Shown: positions 28,001-39,358 of the stretch, piece after piece | Numbering within the stretch: position 1 is the first letter of the stretch | Layout: every line of letters begins with the position of its first letter | From: Ziziphus jujuba | Taxonomy: Eukaryota; Streptophyta; Magnoliopsida; Rosales; Rhamnaceae | Reading direction: 5' to 3' | Length of the DNA stretch: 64,000 nt | Assembly: GCF_031755915.1 (NCBI RefSeq) | Contig: NC_083385.1 | Span: 11,677,001-11,741,000, forward strand | Program-made: the position numbers and the translations under genes | The notes under the pieces: generated by a model | Told to the model about the DNA's origin: nothing | What the model saw: the letters and a program-made list of their open reading frames with translations, nothing else | The model's database searches: none

Positions 28001-28266
28001 CCCAGTGGTCCAAAATTCCAACCGAACTGCAAATGCCCAAAAGTTCCCCCATATTGGATGACCAAACCCGCCAAAAACGAAACCCAAAATTATTGCAGAA
28101 AAAAACCCACTACAGTTGGATCAGAGAAAAGCAGATTTTCTGTCATTCAACAGTGAAAAAAATTAGAAACAAACACATGGGTGTAGTTATAACCTCGCTT
28201 CACTGAGACTGAACCTGTGTGAACACTGAGCTAAAAGTCCTTTGTGAAGCGAGGGACAGACAGACA

Positions 28267-30413
28267 ATGAAGAAAGCTTCTGGTTCCCATGATCTGGGTA
28301 CATTTTCAAGCCCAGGAGCACCAATTTACCGTGGAAACAGCATTGGATGCCAAAAGGGTTGGACCTCAGAACGCGTGCCAACAACAACCAGTGGAGGAGG
28401 TAATAAGCATATCGGTTCAGGTGCGTTGATGTCGTTTAACAGTGGAAGGACTTTGCCTTCTAAATGGGAAGACGCGGAGAGGTGGATTTGCAGCCCAATT
28501 TCTGGTTATGGTATCAGCAAGAATTCCAATTCTCTGCCTCAGAGAAGACCCAAGTCCAAAAGTGGTCCGATTGTGCCTCCTGGACCTTCGTATTACTCGA
28601 ATCACTCCCCTGCCATTACGGCGCTTGAAGGTGGTATTTTGAGGAATTTCGTTCTGGGTTCTCCATTTTCAACAGGAGTCTTAGCCGCTGATGGTGTTTT
28701 TGATGGAACAGCACAGTTTTATCCTCCCGGATTGCCAGAATTAAGAGTGAGTCATTGTTGCCTAATGTCACAAAGCTAAATCAATTTCTGTGTTTTAGAG
28801 ATGGGTTTGAGATAATTTTATGTGTTTTCTTAAATTTTGTCATTGTTTTCGGGTACTTGATATGATTCTTAAATGCTAGCATTTTTAACTTTGGGAAAAT
28901 GGGCACCTGATATGATTCTTAAATGCTAGCATTTTTAACTTTTGAGAAAATGGGCACCTTAAATTTGTGTAATTGGACTAATTGTGTTGGAGATTTTTGA
29001 AGATTCATTATGTTAAAACTTTTTGATGGTGGGGATCAAATTTTGCAGATTGGAAACTTGAGGCCAGAGAAGGATGAGGAAGCATTGGTCCCTCGTGCCG
29101 TCTCACAGAGAGATATGGCAACCCAAATGAGCCCCAGGGAGAGCAGAGGAAGGTCATCATTCTCTCCCTCTCCTCCGGCACTTGTTTCTCTAGCGGAGCA
29201 GCAAAGTGACCAATCTGATAAATCAGAAGTCAAAGATGTGCAGGTTGACAAAAGGGCCACTATGATTAGGTGGTCCAAAAGACGTGGAATGGGATTCAAT
29301 AAGAAAGGTCCACCAGATGTTAAAGACTTCAATGAAAATCCTGACCAAGTTCGTACTTCTTCTTTTGATATTGCAGAGGCAGCTATGGACATTTCAAAGT
29401 ATGTTTTTGTTTCAGACTCTATAGCATTCTTCTCTCTTGTGCATTTATACTGAAGGAATATTTAATGTTTTGCTGGGGAAAATTGTGGAAATCATAAATG
29501 CGAAAATTGCCTCAATTCTTATTCATGGAGTTACATATAGATGAATTTGGACAAAAAACTGTAGTGCCAGATAAGAACCCACTTTTTAATTGCTTTAAGT
29601 GCTACTAGTTTCGTCTTTTGGTATTCCCTATAAAAAATGCTAATATTTCATTACTGGGTCAGAACTCTGCTATGGTACCCAAAAGCAACTGGAATTTCTG
29701 TTTCAGAATGATCGTTTTTCTGGATGGTAAAGTATGGCAAAGTATGAATGATGGAGTTGTTTCTTCATTGTTGTCTGATAATTAGTACTTGAAATGTATT
29801 TAATTGAAATCCTAAAAAGCATGCTCATAGGAGCTTGTGGTTTGTTCTACAGATTGCAAAGAGAGGAAGCCAAGATCACTGCGTGGGAAAACTTACAGAA
29901 GGCAAAAGCTGAAGCATCAATACGGAAACTCGAGGTTCGTTTATTAAAGCAATAATTTATATCAATCCTCTGTTTTCTACTTGATTTTGTTTTGGTTATG
30001 TCTGGATTTTGAAATCTATTGGGAAAGCTTGAAAAGCATTCATTTTCGTTAAAAAGTTTAAGCTATGTGTAAATTTTATTATGTTTTAATTTTATGCATT
30101 TCCCACAATAAGAAAATTATACTAGTTTCATATTTTCTAGCATCCAACCATATACATGCATTAGCAAATTGCGGTTTGCTAACTTGAAAGCAATATTTGT
30201 TTTCAGATGAAACTGGAAAGGAAGAGATCAGAGTCGATGGATAAGATCATAAACAAGCTGGGAATGGCACAGAGTAAAGCACGCAAAATGAGAAGCAAAT
30301 TGTGTGACGAGGAGGATCAACAGGTAGCCAACACTTCCCGAAAGCACTTTTCCATCTCTAAGCACTTGCGGGTCGGATCTCTGAGCCGTTTCTTTATCTG
30401 CCATGCTTTCTGA
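28267..30413 (+). CDS. remorin family protein
   Basis: Plant-specific plasma-membrane nanodomain protein, active on the inner leaflet in stress and cell-to-cell trafficking responses. Exons 28267-28746, 29049-29398, 29853-29934, 30207-30413 join to 372 residues. The long N-terminal half is disordered and Ser/Pro/Gly-rich, with the subgroup motif TLPSKWEDAERWICSP. The C-terminal third is the Remorin_C coiled coil: AAMDISKLQREEAKITAWEN, KAKAEASIRKLE, then the lysine-rich stretch starting MKLERKRSESMDKIINKL. The tail ends SLSRFFICHAF; the near-terminal Cys fits S-acylation as membrane anchor. The first ATG giving MKKASGSHDLGTFSSPGAPIY was chosen; an in-frame ATG 48 bases upstream is possible. 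Intron 1 contains a 50-bp tandem duplication. Similar to At4g36970 as remembered. Confidence 0.92.
28858..28957. repeat. 50-bp tandem duplication in remorin intron 1
   Basis: Copies at 28858-28907 and 28908-28957 share TGATATGATTCTTAAATGCT and the following 30 bases with one or two changes. The unit contains the 6-bp palindrome GCTAGC. Confidence 0.95.
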
Positions 30414-30599
30414 CATGCTTTTTCAAACTCGTCCCCTGCTAATCTATTCAATACACTTGCTAACACATGGAGTTTTTAGTTTTCCAATTTTATTGGAAGC
30501 TTTTTTCATTGTAACTAATGAGATCATTAGCTGAGTTTGTCTTTTTTTAACTTTGTAAGAGGATTGGAATTTGGAAGCTCTTTAACTTTTTGCTGTATA

Positions 30600-32600
30600 A
30601 TGATTGACAGTAGCTACTTATCCCAGTTTGAAATTACTCCGACATCCACTTTACTGACCCAAAATAAGAATCCAGAAAAACGAAATTTCAAAAGAAATGA
30701 AAGTTTATTTTCCATATAAATTAAGGGCGCTGTGCTCATGTTTTACTCTCTCTTTCTTAATTTATCAGTAGTTCAGCCGATTGATTCAAAAGGACCTATA
30801 TGAATGAATGTAATTGCTCAATCTAAGAGATAATAGTGGAAAAAAAGAAGTAAAAATTAAATAGAAAAAGTGAAGATGATGCAATGTAGAAATTATAGAG
30901 TCGGTTCGGAGATAAAAGGCCAACCAATCATAAGGATTTATGAATTTGGGGCATTTAATGGAAGCAAGGTTAAAAATTAGGGTATTGATTAAAATATTAA
31001 AAGATCAAAATACGAAAATTTCTATAAAAATAATGAAAAATATCGAATATTGATAAAAATTTATAAAAAATGATAGAAATTAATGGAAATTTATTTAAAA
31101 ATGAAAATTTTGTTGAAACTTTATGATTAATTTATTTAATCAATCAATTATCAAATTGTTAAAATATTGAATAGATATTATATTTTTTTAATCAATTTAA
31201 TATATAATAATCGATAATGATCATAAATAATTATTATTAATAAATCTATACAAAAAAATATATTTAATAAAATTATTTATTAACTAAGATAAAACAATTA
31301 TTACAGTTACATTATATTTTATAATATCATCTCAATACTTATAGATTCTTAAATAATTAAAAATTATTGATCTCTTTCTCATTTTTATTTTAAGATATGA
31401 AATATAAAAAATAATTATTAAAAAATAAATTAATTGATAATTTTTTATGTAATTATTAATATATCAACCGTTAGAATTTTGTATTAAATATAGTTGTACT
31501 TTATGTTTAATATAATATATTGCATTATCTTTTTATTTTTATTTGTTTAAAGTTATTAATTTAAATGCTAACAATACTAATTTTAAATAATATTGTATTT
31601 TCATGTTATTAGTTTTTATTATTATATAATCGATTATTAATTTGTAATCATGGGATTCTAATAAATCAATCTTATATAAAATGTATAATATATACATATA
31701 TATTTTATCAATGAATAGAACCTATTAAAATTATTTAATATTTAAAAAAAATTAAAAAGTAAAAAAATTTCATTAAAGTTAATTTGATAAAAAAAATTTA
31801 CTAACTATCAATAATACTTATAAATTTTTTTGATAAAAAAATTTGTACAACATTTCATAGATACTTTTAAAATTTTAATAAAAATTTGAAAAATTTATAT
31901 AAAAATTTCTGAAATTTTAATAGATATTATAAATTTTTTAATCAAAATCAAAAACTTTGATACCGATAATTCAAAATTTTTGATAAATATTATAAAAATT
32001 TTATCGATTTTACTCAGAAAACCCTTCAAGTTTTACTGTATATCTATCTAACATGTAAAAGTACAAACACCTCTTAAATTTGACGGCTTTTCATTTTCAC
32101 GTGATACCTTAATTTTACCAAAAAAGAGATACTCACCTTAAGCTTTTGGATATATATATATATATATATTTAAATTGAACTCGTTTTTGCGCACATGTTG
32201 ATGGTTGTAACAACTTTGGTATAAAAATGAAAATACTAACTTTCATATTAAAACAATGAACCGAACATCGGCATTTCTTCAATTTTCACTAAGAAATAGC
32301 ATTATAATAATAAGAAAAGAAACTAGCCAGAAACCGCATTGAAAAAAGTGAAAAGCCAGGGACGGTTCTTAATTTCAAGCCAAACATCCTCCACTATATA
32401 TGCAAACAGAAATAAATTTGGTCCGAATATATTGTTAACATAAATTATAATCTTATTTATATATATTAAAAAAAAAAACTTTTTAATTAAAAAGGCTCCC
32501 ATTTTTTTGCTTGCCTAAACCATAAATATAGTTGGGTTGCTCTGTTCATTCTATCAGAACCTGCAATGACATTTTGTTGCATCTACAATGATATCATGGC
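30600..32600. other. Intergenic region, extremely AT-rich block
   Basis: After the remorin 3' UTR, about 30980-32020 is around 85-90% A+T by eye, made of short variants of AAATTT, TAAAAATTT and ATTGATAA. No coding sequence is visible. It may be a decayed AT-rich transposon, but I could not establish clear ends. The last few hundred bases are the 3' side of the RRM gene. Confidence 0.5.
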
Positions 32601-32632
32601 AGTCCCAAGGAGGTGCTCCAGGCCACAACTCC

Positions 32633-35600
32633 TTAGTATGGTCTATACCTCCAATCAGCTCTGGATGGTCTCGCACTGGGCATTCCGTAACCCCACTGCA
32701 AAGCAACAATGGCACCAGTTATAGCGAAGCACCAGATAATTTTGGCCTTTAAAGCTAATTTCATAATTGCCTCTTCTTGTCGAGACAGTTGTACAAAAGA
32801 ACTCAATGCCACTTTTTCATCACCGGTGACACAATAAAAAAGGTCATAATGTCGGAAAGCATACAAATATACTCACATCATCAAAATCCAGACTCCCATA
32901 CATCCTGCCATAGGTGCGCATTGGACCACCGTACCCCCCAAAGGATTCTGCACTATTCAAAATAAAATTTGCACCTGCACCAGCATCATCAAGTGGTGTA
33001 GCTGTATCTATCGCAACCTGGAGATCAAAATAATGAATTTTAATGTTTTAGACAATTCCATCAGTGCAGCTGGATCCTTGCCGTTAAATACATTATTGAA
33101 CAAGAATAACAGCTTCCGAGTGACAACTTTTTAACATTCAGAAAAAAACATACAATTCGAGTTTCACTTCAAGAGGAAAGAAAACACTTTTGAGGAAAAC
33201 AAACTAGTAAACTTCACTAGCAATTTAAAAAAAAAAAAGAAAAAAAAAAAAAAGAAAAAAAAAAGAAGGGTTATTTTAACTTTTAAAATAACAGTAACTA
33301 AATTCTCATCATAAAATTCCAAAACGATAAAGAACCTTGAAGCCACAGAAAAACACCAAGTTGCACATACATTGGAGAAAAATCTCTTACATTTTAAGCA
33401 TGCACTCCTATAAGCATTTATTCTTTTTTTTGTTGCTAAATTGTAATTTTATGTCATTGTTGATGATGAAGATAAGTTCAGATTAATACCTGCTGGCCAC
33501 AAATCTCATGAGATCTTCGTGATACACGGTCGGCTACACCATCTTCAGCAAAAGTAACAAAACCAAAACCTCTGTGGCCAGTTCTCTTTGGATCCTACAT
33601 TACACATTTGCATTATGAAGGTTATCATATTGATAATATCAACAGTAAAACTTTTTTGCAGATAAGCACCATCTTACCCTAGGAATATAGACATCTAATA
33701 TACGGCCAAATCTACCAAAATACTGGCGGAGATCTTCAATGGCTGCCTCCTGAGGAAGCCTGCCAACAAAAATCTTTTTTCCCAGTCCTCTACTGGACTC
33801 CCCTCCTAATTCAACAAAGGAAAAACAAATTTGACAATGGATCTACCTCATAAGCATAAATTGGGGTACACCATCAGTGGTTACTTACTTCCATAAACTG
33901 ATCCTGGATGGTCATATAAGGTAGGAGCACCGAGTGCTGCATATCTAGTGGCTGCAGAAATATATGCATTGTATGCACCATATCCACCCTGTGCCATTCT
34001 GCCTATTGGCCTAAAGTCATCTTCCTGATAATACAATATAGCTTTAAGCAATAAGTTTATCATTATAAATCCAATTGTAACCCAAAGAAAAAGAAGTTTG
34101 CATGGTCAGTTACACCATGCTTGAAAGAAAGAAATAAAGATTTAAAAAAAAAAGAATAAAAAGAAAAAAACAAAGGTGGACTGTGCTGTAACTTGCCTTG
34201 GGTGTTGCTCGATCAACAACCACAGTTGAACCACCCAACTCATGAGTTTCAGCCATCAAACTATCCACAGATTCTACAAACATAGAAAACATGGAAATTT
34301 CTTTATTTTTTTATTTTATTTTTTTCTAAAAAACATGAATCTAAATATCAAAAAACGATCCATATGAACAACTCCCATTCTTCTGCATGCATACTTTCAA
34401 CTCATTGTATAAGAAATAAGATTAAAACATAAGGCATAAGAAATGAAAGCATAAAATCTAAGTATACCTCTAATCATTTTAAATTCACAATAACAAGGAG
34501 ATGTAAATATTTGTTGTGGTGGCCTAGGTACAAAGAGATAAGAGTGACTCAGTGGTAAGAGGCGTAGGATGGTGTTGGGTTTGAATCCCACCACTTGAAT
34601 TTTTGCTATCATTGAAGGACACAAGATACTATCTCACAGGTCAACAATATGACAGTCAAAAAGACCAAATTTGGGTTTGGAAAAAAAGATGAAAAGATGT
34701 GCAAAACACCTATTCAGACTACCAACACAGGTCAACAAAATGACAGCCTAACCCCTATTCAGACTTGGTGATAGTACAGTAACCAGTTTAATTGGTACAG
34801 CTGGCCAGATCTGATCCTAGTTTTAAGAGACTACCAACACCTCTATAACCTTTCTGTCCTTCCCTATCTCATAGAACATGCCTTTTCCCTCACCATTTTG
34901 CCATTTAATAAAGCTCACCCAAAATAGAAAATGCTAGAAACTTGAATTAGTTAAAAACAACAAGATGGTCAATACAAATGAAACCATTGAAAAATATTTC
35001 AGGGTCTAACCTGCATTGGCAAAGGTGATAAACCCAATTCCACGATGCATTTTAGAGCCTTGATCCTGAAAATAATTAACAATGATATAACATCAAGTCT
35101 TTTTAACCTTAAAAAATGCTTCAATGAATGTAATAAATTTTGTTTTGGTAGGTGCAGTTGCTCGGTATCATGAGTACATTCATGAAACCACATTTCTCAT
35201 GTAAATATAACAGGGAATAGATAAAGCACCTTTGGCATGTATAAATCTGTTATTTCACCATATTTCTCAAAATGGCTGCAAAAGAGATTGAATGGACATC
35301 ATGTTGTCATATACTATTAAAAGAACAAAGAAAAAAAAACATAGAAACTCCTGTCATCAGTTTCAAATCACACTCAAAATACCTTCGAAAAGTTGCTTGT
35401 GTCACTGATTGTGGGATCCTTGCCACAAAAATCCTGGTAACTTTCTTGGCGGGCACTCTCATCTCCTCCTGCAAAAAGATATAGATGCTATGATTTTATA
35501 AATAATATTTAATTGAGAGAAATTAAAAGAGAAGTACAAAACTATTCAACAAACCTTTGGGGTAGCCACTTTAACTTCCAGCATTCTGTTTCCAAGAAAG

Positions 35601-36591
35601 TGCTCACCAGATAATGCATTCTGTCACAAACAAATTTAATCCATAACAAATAATCCACTGACAAATTTATCTCATACATATAAATATATATTTAAAGGAT
35701 AAACCACCCGAACCCCAAATTATCAATCTGCACTCACCTTAGCATCTTCTACTGATGCAAATGTTACATATCCAAAACCGCGTGACCTGCCAGTTGACCG
35801 CTCCTAAAAATGGAACAAATGGAGTAAAAAAAAAAAAGAAAAGATGTTTCAAAACTGATCACACAAAAAAATACATAAAGAAATTAATTTGGCCAAGAGA
35901 ATTTTATTGTACAGGCCTGCATGGAATTAAGAAGCCTTCCATCAGCCAGGCCTATGAAGTTTGTAAATGACCAATAGGATTCCAAATATACATTTATCAT
36001 TCTAGCCATTTATAAATCCACAAATCTTAAGCACGAGAAATATAACTCGGAAAACAACAATTATGACTGGAAAAGTAACAGTCTGATCGATAGCAGCACA
36101 AATTTAGTGAAAATGATGCAATATAAAGAGTTCCAGAAGGCATAAACTCCTCTTAGCTCATACACAAAGAAAGTGATATCTGTCAACAATTACAAATTTA
36201 ATTGATCTGAATCATATGATCATCAAGAAACCATCGACCAAGCAACAAGAAAACAAAGAAAACGCCTTTCAGCATTAATGTTGCACAAGACAAACATAGA
36301 CATAACATTAACATTTACATAAATTAAACATTTGAAGGCGGCCAACCAACCTTCATGACAATACAATCTTCCAACTCTCCGAATTTGCTCATATATTCTC
36401 TCAATCCATCCGTATCAACATCCCATGGAATACCCAGAACCTAAAATGCAATTACAAACACATAATTAAGCAAAATATAACATCATTTCATCGAAGACAG
36501 AAAGAAAAATAGAGGGACTCAATAAAAAAAAAAAAAAAGTTCAATTTAATTTGGCGAAAAGTTGGGAACAAACCACGAGCTTTCGCTCCAT
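32633..36591 (-). CDS. three-RRM RNA-binding protein (hnRNP-like)
   Basis: Predicted nuclear/cytoplasmic RNA-binding protein with three RRM domains. Minus-strand exons: 36574-36591, 36351-36440, 35738-35803, 35555-35620, 35383-35468, 35230-35275, 35011-35065, 34197-34273, 33889-34024, 33678-33805, 33490-33594, 32877-33017, 32633-32695: 1077 nt, 358 residues. RRM1 (about 5-80) has VLGIPWDVDTDGL and RNP1 RSRGFGYVTF; RRM2 (about 92-165) has RIFVARIP and HRGIGFITF; RRM3 (about 225-300) has KIFVGRLP and HRGFGFVTF. A Gly/Tyr-rich linker separates RRM2 and RRM3 and the tail ends SRADWRYRPY. Exon 1 encodes only MERKLV. The intron after exon 8 uses a GC donor (AAG|GCAAGT). Closest in my memory to At4g36960. 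RNA targets cannot be deduced. Confidence 0.93.
33213..33267. repeat. Interrupted poly(A) tract in an RRM-gene intron
   Basis: A purine tract of A runs broken by single G bases lies in the intron between the 11th and 12th exons (poly(U)-like in the transcript). It is low-complexity sequence with no coding value. Confidence 0.8.
34545..34650 (+). mobile_element. tRNA-derived SINE-like repeat in an RRM-gene intron
   Basis: TGACTCAGTGG (34545-34555) matches the Pol III A box and GGTTTGAATCC (34578-34588) the B box, 33 bases apart, as in plant SINE heads. No tRNA cloverleaf or acceptor stem forms around them, and the sequence after the B box is unrelated to tRNA. The orientation is antisense to the host gene. 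The 3' end and target duplication are not resolved, so the end coordinate is approximate. Confidence 0.55.
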
Positions 36592-36642
36592 GAGAGAGTT
36601 GGAACAGGCCCGATACAAGGGAAGCGTGAGGCGTAGAGGCAG

Positions 36643-36650
36643 AAACCCTA
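36643..36650 (+). promoter_or_regulatory. telo-box upstream of the RRM gene
   Basis: AAACCCTA lies in the 5' leader region of the RRM gene. A second copy (AAACCCTAA) lies at 36977-36985. Two telo-boxes near the start fit a growth- or translation-coupled housekeeping promoter. Confidence 0.45.
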
Positions 36651-37091
36651 ACACTCAAAAATCTGTAAGCTCTCAGCGCTCGCGTTCTAACCACACTCTC
36701 TCTCAATCTCACACACTCTAAGCCTGCACATGATAAGCACACCTCTTTCTCACACACAAGCGTCAAATACCAAATCAAATTCACCATTCTCGCCAATTTA
36801 ATTTTTCTTTCTTTTTTTTTTTTTTTGGTTTTTTTTGGCCGTAAGCTAACTGCGAATTTTGATTCAAAAAGAAGCTCAAACAAAAAAATCGATTAGAGTA
36901 TAAAAAGAGATAAAAAATAAGAAGAAAATTTTCCAATTTACGCGCTCACTGACCTTTGGAATCTCCGGGATTTTCAAAACCCTAATCGCAGGTCTCTCCC
37001 CTCCTCTCTTCTCTCTCTCTCGCGCCCTCTCTCTACTTCGCTCGCTCTGGCCGCTCGGTAATTGTAGGCACGCTTTTATCTAATAGCCCCC

Positions 37092-37099
37092 TTTTTATA
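37092..37099 (-). promoter_or_regulatory. probable TATA box of the RRM gene
   Basis: TATAAAAA on the minus strand is about 500 bases upstream of the start codon, just upstream of a CT/GC-rich stretch that resembles a leader (36990-37070). The distance implies a long leader, possibly with an intron between about 36600 and 36960. Confidence 0.4.
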
Positions 37100-37109
37100 A
37101 GAGCTAAGC

Positions 37110-39358
37110 CAATGAGAGCGATTTTCGGTGTTAAAGTAGCCGCTGGTCCTTCGTATCAGGAATGCGAATGGCGTTTAGCTAAAAGTGGGTAAAATTGGAA
37201 ACATTATTAATATTAATAAAATTAAAGAATTTGCATATATTTCATTTCATAGTTGTGAGCTCCGATTTTAATATATTTTTTTTTTTAAAAAAAAGATCGA
37301 TATAATTCTTTACGTAAGACTGTAAGAGTGAAAAATAATTTAAATCCATCAAAATTGACTACAATTAATTATAATGTTTTATTTGTTGTAAAATTATATA
37401 AATTTGATGTTTCATTTTATTACTTTTTGTTTGTTGTGGGTTTACAGATTTTTTCTTTTATGGGCATAAATGTTAAAGAGAATTTTTTACTTTTAACCTG
37501 ATGCTTGCACTAAATATAAATGTTTTTAAACAATCAAAAGAGTAACTTTTGTTTTTCTGTAATTAAAAAGAAAAACAAATAGGGTTAAGAAAGGATAGCT
37601 CTCTCTCTCTCTCTCTCTCTCTCTATTTGTGTGTATATATATATATATATATTAGGCTTTAATAACATTCCCTTATATGTAGAGTCTAACTATATATATA
37701 CATATATATAAATTTATTAGTAAGATTATTTCAATCAAGGATCTCAAATATGGAATGTGTGTAAATTGTCATTAGATTATGCTCCACTAATTATTGAACT
37801 GTATTTATCAATAAATAAATAATGATAATAATAGTAATAATAATTTCTTGGCTTTCCCTTTTTTTGGCTAAAATTCTTTGCTTTTCAAATTACCAAATTA
37901 CCCTCAAGATTTCTTTGTAATTTGATTTAAAAAATTTCATAGACCCTTTCTTTTATGTCTTAATCATACTTAAATCTTATGATTCTAGAAAATCATTATT
38001 TATCTCTTTTTTTAGTTTTCTAACTCTGTCAAAAATAAATTCATCTGGTAGTTTATATTATTTAATTTTGACAATTAAATACTAAATTTGTATTTTTACA
38101 ATGTTATTCAAATATAAAATACTAATTTTTAACCTCCATTTGACTTGGAACATAGAAATAGCAATCAAGGCAGGTTCCCCTATGTTGGGGTAAACCAAAC
38201 CTAACCCGATAATAATCAACCCTGACCACAACCTGATTCGATTTTATTATTAACCGGGTTGTATTTGATCCGATTTGACCCAAGTATATTTTTACATTTT
38301 CTTTTTTTGAAAAAAATAAAAACTTATTGCATATTTGTTTAAACATTCGGTTATAGGTCAGATAAACCTAAATCCAATTTGTCCATGACTCGAACTTGAA
38401 AAGAGTATAAAATTATAAACTCGAACCTGACCCGAGAACCAACCTAATGTTGCCCATACCAAACCCAACTAAATCAGGTCTTCCGGGGCTCTGACCTCAT
38501 TTGTCCTTATTGTCATTCCAACTATTATAACTAACAAGCGAAAATTGATAAAAACTAATCATAATGAGAATTAAAGAATGTTAATGATAATTTTTCAAAA
38601 ATATGAAATTGAAGTTTAATTATGATAAACCTAAAAAATGCTTAAATGAAATTTATCCTAATTTAATTTAAAAACTGGCCTGTACAATTTTCACGAGAAT
38701 TGACGACCAAAGACATTTTCTAGGCTTTTATAAGAATGCTCACAGGCCTCATAATTAGTTTACAAAAAAGCCTATGATACATGTTAAAGATATAATTGGT
38801 TAACAGATTTATATAACTTAAATGAATTGTTAAATGAGTGAGTGAATAAAAAAAATAAATCAATGTTTACATCATTTAATAAATATTTCAATAACTCTAG
38901 TATTGAAAAAAAAATGTTGCTAAATGTAATTATTTTTACTAAAACTAAAAATATATACGTCAATCTACATAAAAATTTGATAAATAAATTTATATATATA
39001 TATATATATATCTAAAGAAAGATTGATACATGGAACTTCGATGCCTTAGGGTTGGAATTCATAATATATTAAACTCTAATTTAATAAGTTCTACATTAAC
39101 ACACATTAACACTTGCAGCGAACAAGTGCATTAACTTGATAAGCTAAATAAGAATAATAATAATAAATCAACTCTTTTCTTTATTATTATTGTTTCTTTA
39201 AACAAACCAACTCTCTTTCATATTCTTCGTGAGAGAGAACCATAAAAAGGGAGAACCAAAAACAAACAAACTCTTGCGAATTTGATAGAAAGCGCCAGGA
39301 ACTAAAAAGATTGAGCAACATGTATAGTATCTCTCATAGCACAATTACTTACCCATTG
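37110..39358. other. Intergenic AT-rich region
   Basis: Contains a (CT)n tract at about 37595-37624 followed by (AT)n, an AACCCG/CGGGTT-rich patch at 38190-38460 resembling subterminal sequence of non-autonomous DNA transposons, and another (AT)n tract at about 38993-39010. No gene recognised. Confidence 0.5.

Noticed and set aside
34545..34588. Possible tRNA gene
   Set aside because: A and B boxes are present but no acceptor stem, anticodon stem or cloverleaf can be drawn, so it is treated as SINE-like.
36977..36985. Interstitial telomere repeat
   Set aside because: A single AAACCCTAA unit near a gene start is better read as a telo-box promoter element.
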